NCBI GenBank assembly: GCA_005779525.1
Contig: SXIZ01000175.1
Span: 1 to 12,173 of the forward strand
Origin: Methylococcaceae bacterium
Lineage (GTDB): Bacteria; Pseudomonadota; Gammaproteobacteria; Methylococcales; Methylomonadaceae
Reading direction: 5' to 3'
DNA length: 12,173 nt
Shown in pieces: positions 1 through 7,355 of this stretch. Every line of letters begins with the position of its first letter. Within the stretch, counting starts at the first letter, position 1. The notes beneath the pieces were generated by a model. The model was not told where the DNA came from and did not search any database. It saw only the letters and a list, made by a program, of their open reading frames with translations. Both the position numbers and the translations under genes were made by a program.

Positions 1-16
1 AAAAAATTATATCCAT
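1..16 (-). CDS. folB: Probable start of dihydroneopterin aldolase (partial, cut by left edge)
   Basis: Only the first five codons are inside the window. They read MDIIF on the minus strand from an ATG at 14-16, and the gene runs off the left edge. FolB (dihydroneopterin aldolase, which cleaves 7,8-dihydroneopterin in folate synthesis) typically begins MDI(I/V)FIE, and in E. coli folB is the divergent neighbour of plsY, as here. The call therefore rests on a five-residue match plus expected gene order. No strong ribosome binding site is seen; a GGAAAA lies a few bases upstream. Another gene starting at the same ATG cannot be excluded. Confidence 0.55.
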
Positions 17-106
17 AAGGTTTTCCGGTAGTGCGCGTTCGCTTAAAATGTATCAGTATCAGTGAAATATGCTGTATAGACAAGTGTTGATTAATGAGGA
101 AATTAA
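17..106. promoter_or_regulatory. Divergent folB/plsY intergenic region with weak plsY promoter candidate
   Basis: This 90-base gap must hold the start signals of two divergent genes. On the plus strand a TATAGA at 75-80, preceded directly by TG at 73-74, could be a -10 box; only a poor -35 (TATCAG, 51-56) sits 18 bases upstream. A clear GAGGA ribosome binding site at 96-100 lies six bases before the plsY ATG. The promoter assignment is inference. Confidence 0.35.
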
Positions 107-679
107 ATGGTTGCGTGGTTGCTGGTTCCCTTAGCGTATTTGGTTGGTTCAATTTCAAGTGCGATTATTGTCTGTCGTCTAATGGGGTATCCCGATCCTC
201 GAGGAGAGGGCTCTGGAAATCCGGGGGCAACAAATGTAATGCGCATTGGCGGTAAAAAGGCTGCAGCGATCACGCTAGCGGGTGATGCCTTGAAAGGCGT
301 GCTGCCTGTAATTTTCTCCAAGTTACTGGGAGCGGATGAGTATTTGTTAGCTGCAGTGATGTTAGCGGCATTTTTTGGACATTTATATCCGATATTTTTT
401 GGATTCAAGGGTGGCAAAGGCGTGGCAACAGCTTTTGGGATCTCCTTAGGGCTATACTGGCCTCTGGGACTGGCTATTTTGGCGACCTGGCTAACGGTGT
501 ACAAAATTGGCAAAATTTCATCTTTGTCCGCCATGATTGCGGCAGTATTGACACCCGTCTATGCTTGGTTGTTATTGGGTAGCATGACTTACGTCTATAT
601 TTATCTGTTAGTCAGTGGTATTTTGCTGTGGCGGCATAAAAGTAATTTTCAAAAATTGTTGGCCGGGCAGGAAAAGTAA
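107..679 (+). CDS. plsY: Glycerol-3-phosphate acyltransferase PlsY
   Basis: PlsY is an integral inner-membrane enzyme that moves an acyl group from acyl-phosphate to the sn-1 position of glycerol-3-phosphate. This gives lysophosphatidic acid, the first committed step of phospholipid synthesis in most bacteria. At 190 residues it has normal family length and is strongly hydrophobic. Family motifs are visible in order: GSISSA at 14-19, GSGNPGATN at 35-43 (the phosphate-binding loop), GHLYPIFFGFKGGKGVAT at 91-108, and RHKSNFQKLLAGQE at 176-189. The ATG start has a GAGGA ribosome binding site six bases upstream and follows the probable folB start on the other strand. ndh follows after 97 bases and may be co-transcribed, though it has its own strong ribosome binding site. 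Nothing looks damaged. Confidence 0.96.
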   Translation: MVAWLLVPLAYLVGSISSAIIVCRLMGYPDPRGEGSGNPGATNVMRIGGKKAAAITLAGDALKGVLPVIFSKLLGADEYLLAAVMLAAFFGHLYPIFFGFKGGKGVATAFGISLGLYWPLGLAILATWLTVYKIGKISSLSAMIAAVLTPVYAWLLLGSMTYVYIYLLVSGILLWRHKSNFQKLLAGQEK

Positions 680-776
680 AGGCATCGTTGCACGCCTTGA
701 TGTTTGTAATTGTGCGCCAAAAAACTAGAAGAACCGCCAATATCGGCAATGAAATACGAATTTTTAGGGGAAGGTA

Positions 777-2081
777 ATGAACGATGAAACGCAGGCAAAG
801 CATAAAATTGTGATTGTCGGTGGCGGGGCTTCGGGTTTAGAGTTAGCCACCACTCTGGGTAAAACGTTAGGACGCCAAGGTCTGGCGGAAATCACCTTAT
901 TGGATGCCACCTCTACCCATATTTGGAAGCCTTTATTGCATGAAGTTGCCGCTGGCACTATCGACTCCAGTGAAGCAGTTGAATATCTTGCGCAGGCGTA
1001 TCGTTGTGATTTCCAATTTCGCCTGGGGAAAATGCAAGGTTTGGACCGTGCTAACAAGCTTATCCATGTCGCCCCCACCTACAGCAGCACCCAAGAGGAA
1101 TTAATTCCGGCTCGGTCATTTGCATACGATACCCTAGTGATGTCAGTCGGCAGTGTGAGCAATACCTTTAATATTAAAGGGGTTGATGAGCATTGTATGT
1201 TCCTAGATGCGACCAGTCAGGCCTATAGTTTTCAGAAACAATTATTGGAAGCCTGTATTAAAACGCATGCCAGTGCTAACACTCAACCCTTATCGATAGT
1301 CATTGTCGGTGCAGGTGCCACGGGTGTGGAATTGTCGGCCGAACTCCACGAAGTGACCCGCATGTTGGCGGTTTACGGTCTTGAACATGCGAATCGGGTC
1401 AAAATCACCATTATCGAAGCTGCAACCCAACTCTTACCCGCATTGCCGCATCGCTTAGCGACGGCAACGCAAGATCAATTGACCAAACTTGATATTGATT
1501 TGAAATTAGGACGGCGGGTGGTGGAAGTCACACCCCACAGTATTAAGATGCATGATGGCGAAGAACTTCCAGCAGATTTAAAAGTCTGGGCTGCTGGAAT
1601 TAAAGCCCCAGATTGGATGCAGAATATTGACGGCCTAGAAACCAATCGAATTAATCAATTAGTGGTCGATGCTAATCTACAAACCAGTGATCCTAACATT
1701 TTTGCAATGGGTGATTGTGCGGCCTGTATCTGGGCGGGGGTGCCTGGAAATGTCAATATCCCACCGCGTGCCCAAGCCGCACATCAACAAGCCAGCACCT
1801 TAGCAAAATCCATTCGGAATCGTTTGCAGGGTAAGCCATTAGTGCCTTTTGTGTATTACGACTATGGGTCATTGGTGTCTCTCGGGAAATATACGACGGT
1901 CGGCAATTTGATGGGCAGTTTGATGGGCTCGGTGACGATTGGAGGGTTTGTTGCACGCATCGTGTATTTATCCTTGTATAAAATGCATCAAGTGGCCATT
2001 CATGGCTACTTTCGTACCGCGATGTTGACTTTGTCTAATTTGTTTCGGCGTAGCGTGTACGTCAAAATTAAAATGCACTAA
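777..2081 (+). CDS. ndh: Type II NADH:quinone oxidoreductase (NDH-2)
   Basis: NDH-2 is a single-subunit FAD flavoprotein at the cytoplasmic face of the inner membrane. It passes electrons from NADH to quinone without pumping protons. At 434 residues it matches the length of E. coli Ndh. Two dinucleotide-binding folds are visible: the N-terminal FAD site with GGGASG at 15-20, and the NADH site with VGAGATGVELSAEL at 177-190. A second FAD contact, FAMGDCA, is at 309-315 and the quinone-side PPRAQAAHQQA motif at 329-339. The C-terminal part (YGSLVSLGKYTTVG at 363-376, LYKMHQVAIHGYF at 400-412, ending KIKMH) is that of true Ndh rather than a sulfide:quinone reductase; no SQR-type cysteine pattern was noticed. 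The ATG has an excellent AGGGGAAGG site three bases upstream. A hairpin follows the gene at 2137-2165. Confidence 0.93.
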   Translation: MNDETQAKHKIVIVGGGASGLELATTLGKTLGRQGLAEITLLDATSTHIWKPLLHEVAAGTIDSSEAVEYLAQAYRCDFQFRLGKMQGLDRANKLIHVAPTYSSTQEELIPARSFAYDTLVMSVGSVSNTFNIKGVDEHCMFLDATSQAYSFQKQLLEACIKTHASANTQPLSIVIVGAGATGVELSAELHEVTRMLAVYGLEHANRVKITIIEAATQLLPALPHRLATATQDQLTKLDIDLKLGRRVVEVTPHSIKMHDGEELPADLKVWAAGIKAPDWMQNIDGLETNRINQLVVDANLQTSDPNIFAMGDCAACIWAGVPGNVNIPPRAQAAHQQASTLAKSIRNRLQGKPLVPFVYYDYGSLVSLGKYTTVGNLMGSLMGSVTIGGFVARIVYLSLYKMHQVAIHGYFRTAMLTLSNLFRRSVYVKIKMH

Positions 2082-2136
2082 TAGTCGTTATGCTAAGTTT
2101 GACCCACTGCGCTTAATTTGCTTTTCAACTATGCAT

Positions 2137-2165
2137 GCTACTTTGTGAACGAGTCACGAAGTAGC
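2137..2165 (+). terminator. Strong hairpin between ndh and the APC permease, possible terminator or attenuator
   Basis: GCTACTTTGTGA at 2137-2148 pairs with TCACGAAGTAGC at 2154-2165 across a five-base loop, ACGAG. All 12 pairs form in RNA, one of them a G-U. There is no T tract directly after it; the nearest is TTTTT about 13 bases further on. It is therefore a poor match to a classical rho-independent terminator. It ends 26 bases before the permease start codon, so it could instead affect expression of that gene. Confidence 0.4.
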
Positions 2166-2191
2166 GGTGCTTCTGCGTTTTTGCCGCTTCT

Positions 2192-3550
2192 ATGCCTACT
2201 CCTCCGATAAAATTACGTTTGCTACCCTTGGTCATGGTGTTGTTTTTTACCGTCAGTGGTGGCGCCTATGGCTTGGAAGATTTAGTCAGTGCATCTGGCC
2301 CGGGAATGGCCTTGCTCTTGATAATTATCACCCCGCTGATTTGGAGTTTGCCAGTGGCTTTAATGGTCAGCGAGCTCTCTGCCGCGCTACCTGAAGAAGG
2401 GGGGTACTATGTTTGGGTAAAAACGGCATTAAGTCCCTATTGGGGCTTTCAAGTGGCGTGGTGGAGTTGGTTAATGTCGTTCGTCGATATGGCCATTTAC
2501 CCGGTGTTGTTTGCGAATTATTTATCAACGTTGTTCATTGAGTATGCTGATTGGCATTACTTATCCGAGCATGCTTGGGCGCATTGGGGGGTGACCTTGC
2601 TAGTGATTTGGCCGCTAGCTGCCCTGAATATTCGGGGTGCGGTCATGGTCGGCCTAGCGTCACGTTGGTTTGGTGGAATAGTATTATTGCCGTTTGCGGT
2701 ATTATCGGTCATCGGAATTTATCATTGGAGCTTAAATCCAGCCGCTGTTTGGCAGCCCTGGATACCAGAATCAACCAATGTGCTGCAATCCTTTGGCGTT
2801 GGACTATTCGTGGTGATGTGGAATTATATGGGCTGGGATATTATTGCCAACGTCGCGGGCGAAATTGAACAGCCGCAACGCAATTTGCCGCGCGCCTTGG
2901 CGTTAACCATACCGTTAATTATGGTGGCGTATTTATTCCCCGTGTTTGCGGGATTAACCTCAGGATATGATTGGCAGCAATGGACTTCGGGGAGTTTTCC
3001 CAAAATTGCTAGCGCGGTTGCAGGAGAATGGTTAGGTGTGTGGTTAGGATTAGCCGCATTGGTCAGTTCGGCAGGCTTATTTAACGCGTTGTTATTATCA
3101 TTTTCGCGTATTCCATTCGTGTTAGCGAATGATGCTTATTTACCCAAGCAGCTCACGTATATCCACAAGCGCTATCAAACACCGTATATCGCAATTTTAG
3201 TGTGTGCGTGTATCTATTCATTGTTTAGTCTAAGCGCTTTTGCAAGTCTGATTGTGGTCGATGTGGTGTTGTATGCTGCGGTGATTATGTTGGAATATGC
3301 GGCCTTGATTACCCTGCGCCTAAAGCAACCAGAGTTACCTCGTCCATTTAAAGTGGGCGGTGGTTGGTGGGGAGTCTTGCTGATATGTATTTTGCCGCTG
3401 GCTATTTTACTGTTAGCGATCATTAGTACGGTAGAGGCGGAAGGCGCACAAGCTGTCATTATTTCCCTAGCCGCCTTAGCAACAGGTCCCTTAATCTATC
3501 CGTATTTCAATAAAAAGCGGTTATTGAGCTTAAGTACAAACGGTCATTAA
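2192..3550 (+). CDS. APC-superfamily permease, polyamine/amino-acid:H+ symporter-like
   Basis: This is a 452-residue polytopic inner-membrane protein with about 12 hydrophobic segments and the APC amino acid-polyamine-organocation fold. The first segment carries VSGGAYGLED at 21-30 followed by SASGPG. The next part reads PEEGGYYVWV at 67-76 and SPYWGFQ at 81-87, then WNYMGWD at 210-216 with E224 downstream. This arrangement resembles the polyamine:H+ symporter branch that includes plant LAT/PUT carriers, so uptake of polyamines or cationic amino acids is an inference; the substrate is not readable from sequence. The ATG at 2192 is the only plausible start because an in-frame stop lies ten codons upstream at 2162-2164 with no other start between. 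It lacks a clear ribosome binding site. The stop overlaps the end of the convergent HD-GYP gene by four bases. Confidence 0.85.
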   Translation: MPTPPIKLRLLPLVMVLFFTVSGGAYGLEDLVSASGPGMALLLIIITPLIWSLPVALMVSELSAALPEEGGYYVWVKTALSPYWGFQVAWWSWLMSFVDMAIYPVLFANYLSTLFIEYADWHYLSEHAWAHWGVTLLVIWPLAALNIRGAVMVGLASRWFGGIVLLPFAVLSVIGIYHWSLNPAAVWQPWIPESTNVLQSFGVGLFVVMWNYMGWDIIANVAGEIEQPQRNLPRALALTIPLIMVAYLFPVFAGLTSGYDWQQWTSGSFPKIASAVAGEWLGVWLGLAALVSSAGLFNALLLSFSRIPFVLANDAYLPKQLTYIHKRYQTPYIAILVCACIYSLFSLSAFASLIVVDVVLYAAVIMLEYAALITLRLKQPELPRPFKVGGGWWGVLLICILPLAILLLAIISTVEAEGAQAVIISLAALATGPLIYPYFNKKRLLSLSTNGH

Positions 3551-4605
3551 ATATCGTACGGCGTGATTTCTTCATCCGCAAAGCGCTCTTTGATCGCTAA
3601 AACATTGTCCCAGTCCTGCAAAAATGCGGTCACGCATTCAGGCTTAAAATGTTGTCCTGAACCGTCTTCTAAAAATTTGATGGCGGACTCGATACTCCAG
3701 GGGCGCTTATAGGGACGTTCAGACGTCAGCGCATCAAACACATCAGCAACAGCAATGATCTGACCGTATATAGGCGTCTTATCGCCCTTGAGTCCATTAG
3801 GATAGCCACTTCCATTGTATTTTTCATGATGCGTCAGAGCAATGATCGCCCCCAATTGCATCAGTTTAGAAGAACTGCCACTTAAAATATCGTAGCCGAT
3901 TTTGGCGTGTTCTTTCATCAGTTCAAATTCAGCCTCATCTAATTTACCCGGCTTCAGCAGAATGGCATCTGGAATACCCACTTTGCCTATGTCGTGCATG
4001 GGCGCCGCTTCAAGGATTAAATTCTGAATCGCCGTTTCTAAACCTAATTGTGTGGCGATATGTTTTGAATAATGCGCCATACGCTTAATATGCCCACCCG
4101 TTTCAGGATCGCGGTATTCTGCGGCTTTAGATAAACGAAAAATAATTTCCTGTTCGCGGTTACGAATTTCTCGCGTAGCTTTATTGACTTCTTCGGCTAA
4201 CCAAGTGGCTTTATCAGACAGTTTACGCTGGCTGCTACGTAAACTGAGCATATTGCGTACCCGAATCATAAATTCGGTTTTGTCTATCGGCTTATTGAGG
4301 AAATCTGTTGCACCCGATTCCAGTGCCTCATAGCGCACATTATTGTTATCGTTGGCCGTGACCATTAAAATAGGAATATCTTTTTTACTACTTTCTGCAC
4401 GTATTTTCTTGATAAACTCAATGCCATTCAATTCAGGCATCATATAATCAACAATGATAAGTTCAGGATCGTTTGCTAAACACCAATCTAAGCCTTCGAT
4501 GGGATTTAAAAAACTAATGGGTTCGTAAAGCTCTAAGCGCTTGACTAGATGCCATAGCAAGGTAAGGTTGATTTGTGTGTCATCTATTAAGGCTATACTT
4601 TTCAT
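3547..4605 (-). CDS. Response regulator with receiver and HD-GYP phosphodiesterase domains (RpfG-like)
   Basis: This is a cytoplasmic two-component effector of 352 residues. The N-terminal receiver (about 1-122) has acidic residues D8 and D9, phosphoacceptor D53 in VDYMMPELNG, T83, and K105 in LNKPI. A helical linker (about 125-155) leads to an HD-GYP domain (about 156-340). Metal and catalytic residues are all visible: E168 and H172 in PETGGH, H204-D205 in MHDIGK, H233, H259-H260 in HHEK, GYP at 267-269, and D288 in AVADVFDA. HD-GYP domains hydrolyse cyclic-di-GMP to pGpG or GMP, so phosphorylation at D53 probably controls that activity. E168 plus H172 matches the ligand pair of trinuclear-metal HD-GYP enzymes. 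No kinase gene is adjacent. The ATG start has only a weak GGTAG site upstream. It is divergent from proC. Confidence 0.93.
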   Translation of the reverse strand: MKSIALIDDTQINLTLLWHLVKRLELYEPISFLNPIEGLDWCLANDPELIIVDYMMPELNGIEFIKKIRAESSKKDIPILMVTANDNNNVRYEALESGATDFLNKPIDKTEFMIRVRNMLSLRSSQRKLSDKATWLAEEVNKATREIRNREQEIIFRLSKAAEYRDPETGGHIKRMAHYSKHIATQLGLETAIQNLILEAAPMHDIGKVGIPDAILLKPGKLDEAEFELMKEHAKIGYDILSGSSSKLMQLGAIIALTHHEKYNGSGYPNGLKGDKTPIYGQIIAVADVFDALTSERPYKRPWSIESAIKFLEDGSGQHFKPECVTAFLQDWDNVLAIKERFADEEITPYDI

Positions 4606-4749
4606 TACGCTACCGAAAAAAGGCTGCTAGCTGCAGAAGTTATCGTATGGAAGCATTTATAACGCGAATGCTACAAGTAGCATAGTATAAAATACAAATT
4701 TGATTACAATAATCACAGATTTTTACTCTAACATTTCAATTGACACAAA
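4606..4749. promoter_or_regulatory. Divergent promoter region between HD-GYP regulator and proC, with palindromes
   Basis: This 144-base AT-rich gap must contain promoters for both genes. It holds a perfect inverted repeat, ATGCTAC-AA-GTAGCAT, at 4668-4683, and a smaller one, GATTA-CAA-TAATC, at 4702-4714. For proC, TTGATT at 4700-4705 with TACTCT at 4724-4729 (18-base spacing) is a modest sigma-70-like pair. For the minus-strand gene a TATACT reads across about 4684-4689, but no well-spaced -35 was found. The palindromes could be operators; the binding protein is unknown. Confidence 0.4.
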
Positions 4750-5577
4750 ATGAAAACAAAGAAAATCGGTTTCATCGGCGCTGGCAACATGGCTACCAGT
4801 TTAATTCGAGGTTTGATAGACAGTGGATTAGCGGCTAAGCATATCTGGATTACGGATATTAATCCAGAGGCACAGCAGACTTTAGCGCACAATTTACAGG
4901 TGAATATTGCTACATCTAATAATGATCTAGTTACCCAAGTAGATGTCGTGGTACTCGCCGTTAAGCCTCAGGTGTTGCATAACGTAGCAACAGAAGTTGC
5001 AGAGCAAATCAATGCGCAAAACGTCTTGGTGGTGTCGATTGCCGCGGGGATCACCCAAACCAGTTTACAAAATTGGCTAGGCGACGCGGTTGCTATCGTA
5101 CGTTGCATGCCCAACACTCCAGCACTGGTCTTGACGGGCGCAACCGCCTTGCATGCCAATGCTAATGTCACTGCGGAGCAACGTGATTTGGCAGAAAATA
5201 TACTGCGTGCCGTGGGTATCTCTTTGTGGGTCGAGAGTGAAACAGAATTAGATGCCGTTACCGCTGTGTCCGGTAGCGGCCCCGCGTATTACTTTTTACT
5301 GATGGAAGCTATGGAAAAAGCCGCATTAGCCTTAGGCTTGAACTCGCAACAAGCCAGATTACTGATTTTACAAACCGCACTCGGCGCCGCCAAAATTGCG
5401 ATGGAATCCAACGATACGCCCGAAGTTTTACGGCAAAAAGTGACCTCCCCCGGTGGAACTACGCAAGCGGCGTTACAAAGTTTTGAAAACAATGGTTTTA
5501 CTTCGATGGTGTTAGAAGCTTTACAAGCAGCGCATGATCGTTCAATCAGCATGTCTAAAGAGTTAGGAGCGATTTAA
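4750..5577 (+). CDS. proC: Pyrroline-5-carboxylate reductase
   Basis: ProC reduces 1-pyrroline-5-carboxylate to L-proline with NAD(P)H, the last step of proline synthesis, in the cytoplasm. The 275 residues match the family. The Rossmann motif IGFIGAGNMA sits at 6-15 and AVKPQ at 70-74. MPNTPA is at 120-125, SGSGPAYYF at 174-182, and the C-terminal signature VTSPGGTT at 231-238. The ATG start lies only a few residues before the Rossmann strand, as expected, although no Shine-Dalgarno sequence is visible. In many Gammaproteobacteria yggS precedes proC. Here a divergent HD-GYP gene takes that place, so proC leads its own transcript with yggT. Its stop and the yggT start share one base (TAATG). 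Confidence 0.97.
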   Translation: MKTKKIGFIGAGNMATSLIRGLIDSGLAAKHIWITDINPEAQQTLAHNLQVNIATSNNDLVTQVDVVVLAVKPQVLHNVATEVAEQINAQNVLVVSIAAGITQTSLQNWLGDAVAIVRCMPNTPALVLTGATALHANANVTAEQRDLAENILRAVGISLWVESETELDAVTAVSGSGPAYYFLLMEAMEKAALALGLNSQQARLLILQTALGAAKIAMESNDTPEVLRQKVTSPGGTTQAALQSFENNGFTSMVLEALQAAHDRSISMSKELGAI

Positions 5578-6149
5578 TGAATTCTTATATGGCAGAACCC
5601 GCAATTTTCCTCGTGGATACGTTGTTTTCCTTGTATATATTAGCCGTGGTAATACGTTTTTTACTGCAATGGAGTGGAGGAGATTTTTATAATCCAATTG
5701 CGCAAATGTTGATTAAATTAACACATCCACCGCTTAAATTTTTGCGTCGTTTTGTACCGCCAGCAGGTAAAATAGACACCTCGGCTATTGTGTTAGCAAT
5801 GGGTTTGCAAATGACCGCAGATTTCGCCATTTTGTTTCTAAAAGGCGTGTTTGTCGGCATCGGGGCGTTGGTTATCATCTCATTTACCCAACTTATCTCA
5901 TTATTAATTAATGTATTTATCTTTGCCATCTTTGCGCAAGCCTTGTTGAGCTGGTTTAATCCCGGCGCCTTTTCAGCAGCGACCTCGGTTTTATATAGCT
6001 TGAGCGAGCCCGTGCTCAATGTCTGTAGAAGAATGGTACCGGATCTTGGGGGTATCGATTTATCCCCCTTAGCCGCATTAATTATGTTGCAGTTAGCCAA
6101 AATGTTGTTACTGCCCCCGTTACATGAACTAGCAGGATTTATAGGCTAA
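5577..6149 (+). CDS. yggT: YggT family integral membrane protein
   Basis: This small inner-membrane protein of 190 residues contains two copies of the YGGT domain. Copy one (about 27-78) has QWSGGDFYNPIAQ, then RRFVPPAGKID at 57-67. Copy two (about 122-178) has SWFNPG, then RRMVPDLGGID at 151-161. Each copy is flanked by hydrophobic helices. The biochemical role is not established; the family has been linked to osmotic tolerance and, in other lineages, to envelope and division functions. The proC-yggT pairing is a common bacterial arrangement. The start ATG overlaps the proC stop by one base and has AGGAG at 5565-5569, seven bases upstream inside proC, which points to coupled translation. A second ATG at 5589 is less likely. 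Confidence 0.92.
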   Translation: MNSYMAEPAIFLVDTLFSLYILAVVIRFLLQWSGGDFYNPIAQMLIKLTHPPLKFLRRFVPPAGKIDTSAIVLAMGLQMTADFAILFLKGVFVGIGALVIISFTQLISLLINVFIFAIFAQALLSWFNPGAFSAATSVLYSLSEPVLNVCRRMVPDLGGIDLSPLAALIMLQLAKMLLLPPLHELAGFIG

Positions 6150-6239
6150 CATGGCGGGGTGTTTTAGGACGAGTTGCTTGCAAGTGACGGATTTGCGAAG
6201 TCAACTACTGTGATTCAAACCATTATGAATAGTTAAATC

Positions 6240-7226
6240 ATGAACATGCATCTACTACCCACTTTAAAAATTGCTGGATTTGTTGTCTTGTTATGCACTG
6301 TGACTACCCAGAGCTATGCCAAAACTTATCGCTGGGTAGATGATCAGGGTAAAGTGCATTTTTCCGACGTGATTCCACCGGATCAGGCCAAGTTTCAACG
6401 CGATACCTTGAATAAAGCTGGACAGGTGATAGAGACTTCCGACAAAGCTAAAACCCAAGCTGAATACGAGCAAGAACAGCACATGCAAGCGCTGCGACAA
6501 GAGCAAGAAAAGCTTATTGCGAAACAAGCGGCGGAAGATCGGGTGTTGTTAAGTACTTATCGCAGTGTTGAAGACATGGATTTAACCTTAAATGGGCGGA
6601 TGCAGGCCTTAGATGCCCAACGTAGGGTAGCGGAAGGCAATTTAAAACGCTTACAACATCAATTAGAATCACAGCAAAAGAAAGCCGCCGAACAAGAGCG
6701 AAATGGTCAAGCGGTGAGCAAAACCTTACTTAACGATATTCGCTCTTCAGAACAACAAATCCAGCTCGCAACCTCTGAAATCAGTGCCCACGTGAGTAAA
6801 AAAAGCCAAGTTAAAGCCGAGTTTGAAGCGAGTATCGAGCGCTTTAAACACCTCACCCAAGGTAAAAATCTGGTCAACGACAAAGCTGATAACAACACCT
6901 CATTAACAGCACTCGCTGGATTATTTAATTGCGTCAGTAATGAACAATGTGACTCAGCTTGGGCGCAAGCAAAAACATTTGTGCAGCAAAATTCAACGAT
7001 GCCGATTAGCAATATCACGGATGAATTAATCCTGAGTGCCGATCCTGCCAAAGAAAGTGATTTAAGCTTATCTGTCTCCAGAATGCAGGCCGCCAATGGC
7101 CAGCAAAAGTTATTTTTAGATGTCCGTTGTTATCATTCTAGAATGGGTGCGGAGCTGTGTGGGGGCGCTAAAGCCACGCAAATCAGAAATGCTTTCAAGC
7201 CATTTTTGGAAGCGGCATTAAAATAA
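6240..7226 (+). CDS. Exported DUF4124 protein with coiled coil and four-cysteine C-terminal region
   Basis: Function is unknown. Residues 1-27 form a Sec signal peptide with a hydrophobic core and a likely signal peptidase I cut after SYA (27/28). C19 lies in that core but is not in a convincing lipobox, so a soluble periplasmic protein is more likely than a lipoprotein. A DUF4124 domain follows directly, with YRWVDDQGKVHFSDVIPP at 30-47. Residues of about 70-205 are rich in Q, E, K, A and R and look like a long alpha-helical coiled coil. The C-terminal part (about 222-328) has four cysteines, C231, C237, C297 and C307, that could make two disulfides in the periplasm. Most DUF4124 proteins are shorter. 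It lies 90 bases after yggT without a clear ribosome binding site, and may be a separate transcript. Confidence 0.85.
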   Translation: MNMHLLPTLKIAGFVVLLCTVTTQSYAKTYRWVDDQGKVHFSDVIPPDQAKFQRDTLNKAGQVIETSDKAKTQAEYEQEQHMQALRQEQEKLIAKQAAEDRVLLSTYRSVEDMDLTLNGRMQALDAQRRVAEGNLKRLQHQLESQQKKAAEQERNGQAVSKTLLNDIRSSEQQIQLATSEISAHVSKKSQVKAEFEASIERFKHLTQGKNLVNDKADNNTSLTALAGLFNCVSNEQCDSAWAQAKTFVQQNSTMPISNITDELILSADPAKESDLSLSVSRMQAANGQQKLFLDVRCYHSRMGAELCGGAKATQIRNAFKPFLEAALK

Positions 7227-7252
7227 TCCGAGTTTGGGATAAGTCTGATCTT

Positions 7253-7292
7253 GTAGTTAGAACGACCTATCCCCTACCTTGGTTTTAGCTAC
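7253..7292 (+). terminator. Imperfect stem downstream of the DUF4124 gene, weak terminator candidate
   Basis: GTAGTTAGAAC at 7253-7263 can pair with GTTTTAGCTAC at 7282-7292 over an 18-base loop. All 11 pairs form in plus-strand RNA, two of them G-U. The loop is long and no T run follows, so this is only a candidate end for the yggT/DUF4124 transcript. It lies in the 129-base gap between two convergent genes, where nothing else was recognised. Confidence 0.2.
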
Positions 7293-7355
7293 CTAGTGCT
7301 GAACTCGCTAACTATTAACCTTGACCTGCAGTCTAAACCGCATTTCAGTTATTCA

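Noticed and set aside
103..534. Minus-strand frame of 143 codons opposite plsY
   Set aside because: plsY has all family motifs on the plus strand; the opposite frame is proline-rich and shows no domain.
680..776. Terminator after plsY at AAGGC...GCCTT
   Set aside because: The stem is only five bases with a ten-base loop and no T tract; read-through into ndh is equally likely.
2167..2394. Alternative GTG-started frame overlapping the permease start
   Set aside because: It is short, in another frame, and has no motif; the permease frame has clear APC segments from the ATG at 2192.
5687..6100. Minus-strand frame of 137 codons opposite yggT
   Set aside because: yggT shows two clear YGGT repeats on the plus strand and the antisense product has no recognisable feature.
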